Shown piece after piece: positions 60,795-64,000 of a DNA stretch of 64,000 bases. Origin of the DNA: JAJDOD01 sp050299835 (GTDB lineage Bacteria > Pseudomonadota > Alphaproteobacteria > Rhodobacterales > Rhodobacteraceae). The translations under genes and the position numbers were made by a program. The stretch is taken from the NCBI GenBank assembly GCA_050299835.1, contig JBNKWP010000003.1, positions 1 through 64,000 of the forward strand. Direction: 5' to 3'. How positions within the stretch are numbered: position 1 is the first letter of the stretch; every line of letters starts with the position of its first letter. Under the pieces are notes generated by a model. The model saw nothing but the letters and a program-made list of their open reading frames with translations. It made no database searches and had not been told where the DNA came from.

Positions 60795-60872
60795 CGTATC
60801 GGGCAAGTTCTCAGCCATGAGGGCGGTGGCGGGTCGAACCGCCGCCCCGAAGCAAGCCAGCTTTATCGCCAT
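60750..60872 (-). CDS. Candidate 40-residue small protein
   Basis: AGGAGG lies seven bases before ATG 60872, unusually good for such a short frame. It encodes MAIKLACFGAAVRPATALMA and then ENLPDTSDLEPIPVQRQPCQ. No similarity is claimed. Its last 45 bases run antisense to the end of trgB, and the rest lies in the 330-base gap before the transglutaminase gene. The remaining gap to 61124 holds nothing else that I can name. Confidence 0.45.
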   Translation of the reverse strand: MAIKLACFGAAVRPATALMAENLPDTSDLEPIPVQRQPCQ

Positions 60873-61124
60873 AAGCGATCCTCCTGACTGTTGCCGGGAG
60901 GTTGGCGCCTTTCGGATCGCGGGGGCGAGGCCGCCGCCGGTGTCACGCCTGCCGGAATGATGCGGGCTCCGGTCGCGGAAACGCCTAATTCGTGTTCGAA
61001 ACGACCAGGAAATCCCAGGCAAGGACTGCGCAAATGCCGGGCGCTGCGCGCTTTTTCAGCGGGTATCTGGGAACGACTGCGCAATGCTGTCATACAATAT
61101 GGCACGTCCCAGGGAACTCGAACC

Positions 61125-64000
61125 ATGTCGATTTATGCCAGCCTTCATCACCTGACGCATTACCGGTATGACCGGCCGGTCGAGTTGTCGCCGCAGATCA
61201 TCCGGCTGAGACCCGCGCCGCAAAGCCGGACGCGGGTGATCTCGCACAGTCTCAAGGTCTCACCCGGCGGGCATTTCGTGAACCATCAGCAGGACCCTTA
61301 CGGCAACTGGATGGCGCGGTTCGTGTTTCCCGAGCCGGTTCGCGAGTTCAAGATCGAGGTCGATCTGGTGGCCGACATGACGGTCTATAACCCGTTCGAC
61401 TTCTTCGTGGAAAAGAGCGCAGAGGATTGGCCCTTCGATTATCCCGAGGACCTGATCGACGATCTGGTCATCTATCGGACGCCGGAGCCGAAAGGGCCGC
61501 TGTTGACCGAGTTCATGGGGACCATCGGGTCGGAAGACCTGGGAACGGTGGACTTTCTTGTCGCGCTGAATGCGCGGCTGTCGAACGAGATCGACTATAC
61601 GATCCGGCTGGAGCCGGGAGTGCAGACGCCGGAAGAGACGCTGGAGCGGCGTTCGGGATCGTGCCGGGATTCGAGCTGGCTTCTCGTGCAGGCGCTGCGG
61701 AACCTGGGGTTCGCGGCGCGGTTCGTGTCCGGTTACCTGATCCAGCTCAAGCCGGACGTGAAGGCGCTGGACGGGCCGAGCGGGACGGATCACGATTTCA
61801 CCGATCTTCATGCCTGGGTGGAGGTTTATATTCCCGGCGCGGGGTGGATCGGGCTGGACCCGACCTCCGGCTTGCTGACCGGGGAGAGCCATATTCCGTT
61901 GGCGGCGACGCCGCATTACAGGAACGCCGCACCGATTTCGGGCATGGCGAGTTTTGCCGAAACCGAATTCAGTTTCGACATGCAGATCGCGCGTGTGGCG
62001 GAGCATCCGCGCATCACCAAGCCGTTTTCGGATGAGGCCTGGGAGCGGCTGAACAAGCTGGGACGCAAGGTCGATGCCGCGCTGGAGGAAGGCGATGTCC
62101 GGCTGACGATGGGGGGTGAACCGACTTTCGTCTCCATCGACGATTTCGAAAGCGAGGAGTGGAACACCGCTGCTGTCGGGCCGACCAAGCGGGTGCTGGC
62201 GGACAAGCTGATCCGGCGGCTGCGTGACCGTTTCGCGCCGGGAGGCTTCCTGCATTACGGACAGGGCAAGTGGTATCCGGGGGAGACGTTGCCGCGCTGG
62301 ACCTTCTCGGTCTACTGGCGGAAGGACGGCAAGCCGATCTGGGCGGACGCGGCTCTGGTCGCCGAGGAGGATGCGGAGACGGGGGCGTCGGCGGAGCAGT
62401 CCGAGCGGTTCATGAAAGGGATGGCCGAGAAGCTGGGCGTGGGCGCGGATCATGTGGCCCCGGCCTTTGAGGACCCGGCGGAGTGGATCATCAAGGAAGG
62501 CAATCTGCCGGAGAATGTGACGCCGGAGAATTCCAAGTTGAAGAATGCGGAGGAACGGGCGCGGATTGCCAAGGTGTTCGCGCGCGGGCTGACGGAGCCT
62601 GCCGGGCATGTCCTGCCGATCCAGCGCTGGCAGTCGAAGGCGACGGGGCGTGTCTGGCGGTCGGAGAAATGGAAGCTGAGGCGGGGCAAGGTGTTTCTTG
62701 TGCCCGGCGACAGTGCGGTGGGGTATCGGCTGCCGCTGGGGACCCTGCCCTATGTGCCGCCGTCGCAGTTTCCCTATACCTATGTCACCGACCCGACGGT
62801 GGAACGCGGCCCCCTGCCCGATTATCACGCGGAAGCTGGCGGGGCTTTGCCGGAGACCAGCGCCGAGCACGCGCAGCCGGTCTCGGGACTGAAGGCGGGC
62901 GGGCCGGTTCAGGAGGTGATCGAGCAGGAGCTTGGGCCGATCGGGGGCGCGGTTCGGACAGCGATTTCGGTGGAGCCGAGGGACGGACGGCTTTGCGTCT
63001 TCATGCCGCCGGTGGAGGATGTGGAGGATTATCTGGACCTTCTGGCGGCAGCCGAGGAGACCGCGCGCGAGATGGGACTGCCCGTTCATATCGAGGGCTA
63101 CGCCCCGCCGCATGATCCGCGGATGAACGTCATCCGGGTGGCACCTGATCCCGGCGTGATCGAGGTGAATATCCATCCCGCGTCTAGCTGGGAGGATTGC
63201 GTGGCGACCACGGAGGCGGTTTACGAGGAGGCCCGGAACTGCCGGCTTGGCGCGGACAAGTTCATGATCGACGGCAGCCATACCGGGACCGGGGGCGGCA
63301 ATCATGTGGTGGTTGGCGGGGCCACGACGAATGACAGTCCGTTCCTGCGGCGGCCCGATCTGCTGAAATCGCTGATCCTGCTGTGGCAGCGGCATCCGTC
63401 GCTGTCCTATCTGTTCTCGGGCCTGTTCATCGGGCCGACGAGCCAGGCACCGAGGATCGACGAGGCGCGGCATGACACGCTTTACGAGCTGGAGATCGCG
63501 CTGGCGCAGATCTCGGCGCCGGAGGCGGGCAAGGTGCCGCAACCCTGGCTGATCGACCGGCTGCTGCGCAACATGTTGACGGATGTGACCGGCAACACGC
63601 ATCGGGCGGAGATTTGCATCGACAAGCTCTATTCGCCGGACGGGCCGACCGGGCGGTTGGGGCTGGTGGAGTTTCGCGGCTTCGAGATGCCGCCGCATCC
63701 ACGGATGAACCTGGCACAGCAATTGCTTCTGCGGGCACTGATCGCGCGGGCGTGGAGGAGCCCGGTGGAAAGCAAGCCGGTGCGGTGGGGCACGGTGCTG
63801 CATGACCGGTTCATGATGCCTCATTTCCTGTGGGAGGATTTCCTGGACGTGTTGCGCGATCTGTCCGCGCATGGGTTAGAACTGGACCCGGTCTGGTACG
63901 AGGCGCAGGCGGAGTTCCGGTTCCCGTTCTGCGGCGAGGTCGAGGCGGAGGGTGTGCATCTGGAATTGCGGCAGGCGCTGGAGCCGTGGCATGTGCTGGG
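61125..64000 (+). CDS. Transglutaminase-like/DUF2126 protein, 3' end outside the window
   Basis: Large protein, at least 958 residues, still open at base 64000. Residues 1-85 are the bacterial transglutaminase-like N domain (YASLHHLTHYRYDRPVELSP). The transglutaminase core has Cys180 (RSGSCRDSSWLLVQ), His229 (DLHAWVEVY) and Asp245 (GLDPTSG). DUF2126 follows, including TMGGEPTFVSIDDFE, GKWYPGETLPRW and DGSHTGTGGGNHVVVGG. Full-length relatives are about 1100 residues. Often next to other circularly related genes (alpha-E and a second transglutaminase) that would lie beyond this window. The long open frame on the opposite strand is a shadow of this gene. Confidence 0.93.
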   Translation, partial: MSIYASLHHLTHYRYDRPVELSPQIIRLRPAPQSRTRVISHSLKVSPGGHFVNHQQDPYGNWMARFVFPEPVREFKIEVDLVADMTVYNPFDFFVEKSAEDWPFDYPEDLIDDLVIYRTPEPKGPLLTEFMGTIGSEDLGTVDFLVALNARLSNEIDYTIRLEPGVQTPEETLERRSGSCRDSSWLLVQALRNLGFAARFVSGYLIQLKPDVKALDGPSGTDHDFTDLHAWVEVYIPGAGWIGLDPTSGLLTGESHIPLAATPHYRNAAPISGMASFAETEFSFDMQIARVAEHPRITKPFSDEAWERLNKLGRKVDAALEEGDVRLTMGGEPTFVSIDDFESEEWNTAAVGPTKRVLADKLIRRLRDRFAPGGFLHYGQGKWYPGETLPRWTFSVYWRKDGKPIWADAALVAEEDAETGASAEQSERFMKGMAEKLGVGADHVAPAFEDPAEWIIKEGNLPENVTPENSKLKNAEERARIAKVFARGLTEPAGHVLPIQRWQSKATGRVWRSEKWKLRRGKVFLVPGDSAVGYRLPLGTLPYVPPSQFPYTYVTDPTVERGPLPDYHAEAGGALPETSAEHAQPVSGLKAGGPVQEVIEQELGPIGGAVRTAISVEPRDGRLCVFMPPVEDVEDYLDLLAAAEETAREMGLPVHIEGYAPPHDPRMNVIRVAPDPGVIEVNIHPASSWEDCVATTEAVYEEARNCRLGADKFMIDGSHTGTGGGNHVVVGGATTNDSPFLRRPDLLKSLILLWQRHPSLSYLFSGLFIGPTSQAPRIDEARHDTLYELEIALAQISAPEAGKVPQPWLIDRLLRNMLTDVTGNTHRAEICIDKLYSPDGPTGRLGLVEFRGFEMPPHPRMNLAQQLLLRALIARAWRSPVESKPVRWGTVLHDRFMMPHFLWEDFLDVLRDLSAHGLELDPVWYEAQAEFRFPFCGEVEAEGVHLELRQALEPWHVL

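Noticed and set aside
61260..63872. 870-codon open frame on the minus strand
   Set aside because: It is the antisense shadow of the transglutaminase/DUF2126 gene, rich in Arg, Pro and His as typical of high-GC shadows, with no recognisable domain.
1..64000. CRISPR arrays, insertion sequences, prophage
   Set aside because: No evenly spaced repeats with unique spacers, no transposase and no phage genes were seen. The XerC-type recombinase is a housekeeping one by its neighbours.

Overview
The window looks like chromosome from an alphaproteobacterium of the Rhodobacteraceae (Roseobacter group). GC content is high. The F0 ATP synthase operon carries both b and b' subunits. There is a phosphatidylcholine synthase, a trgA/trgB pair as in Rhodobacter, and several small lipoproteins or conserved proteins typical of the group. 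The assignment is inferred from gene content and protein style only.

Layout. 1-10.3 kb: a truncated 2-hydroxyacid dehydrogenase, an SH3-type exported protein, a VOC protein, a MATE exporter, ptsP (EI-Ntr), a low-molecular-weight phosphatase divergent from a sirtuin, lysC and betA. 10.5-15.6 kb: a lipoprotein, pth and a DUF2332-like gene, then the F0 operon atpI-atpB-atpE-b'-atpF closed by a clear terminator. 15.8-17.3 kb: a compact three-gene cassette of two exported aspartate-rich proteins and a membrane-anchored LuxR-type protein, the most promising candidate for an undescribed system. 17.3-24 kb: DUF2237, ArsR and LysR regulators, a SIMPL protein, a large one-pass membrane protein resembling a secretion/pilus L-C fusion, and hppD divergent from an Lrp/AsnC regulator. 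24-28 kb: a four-gene metal ABC importer with a near-perfect palindromic operator. 28-35 kb: tamA-tamB, then rsfS-rlmH with an ambiguous rsfS start. 35-43 kb: a receiver protein lacking its phosphoacceptor Asp, pgm and glpK, an MBL-fold protein, an FAD oxidoreductase, a GSCFA protein and a decayed phoX remnant. 43.5-50.3 kb: gnd, a poorly known membrane protein facing a glutathionyl-hydroquinone reductase across a 24-bp palindrome, pcs, a xerC-type recombinase, DUF484, rpmJ and tRNA-Val. 50.5-60.8 kb: an N-formylglutamate amidohydrolase-like gene, a frameshifted DegP protease, an orphan Hcp, glnA-glnB, nnr, cfa and trgA-trgB. 61.1 kb to the end: a large transglutaminase/DUF2126 protein that runs off the window.

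Most genes are housekeeping. Themes are nitrogen control (ptsP, glnB-glnA), envelope assembly and lipids (TamAB, Pcs, Cfa, DegP), metal uptake, and central carbon metabolism (pgm, gnd, glpK). A family of GC hairpin repeats sits just after stop codons at five places. Two genes carry likely inactivating lesions (phoX, degP); the degP lesion is a single base and could be a sequence error.
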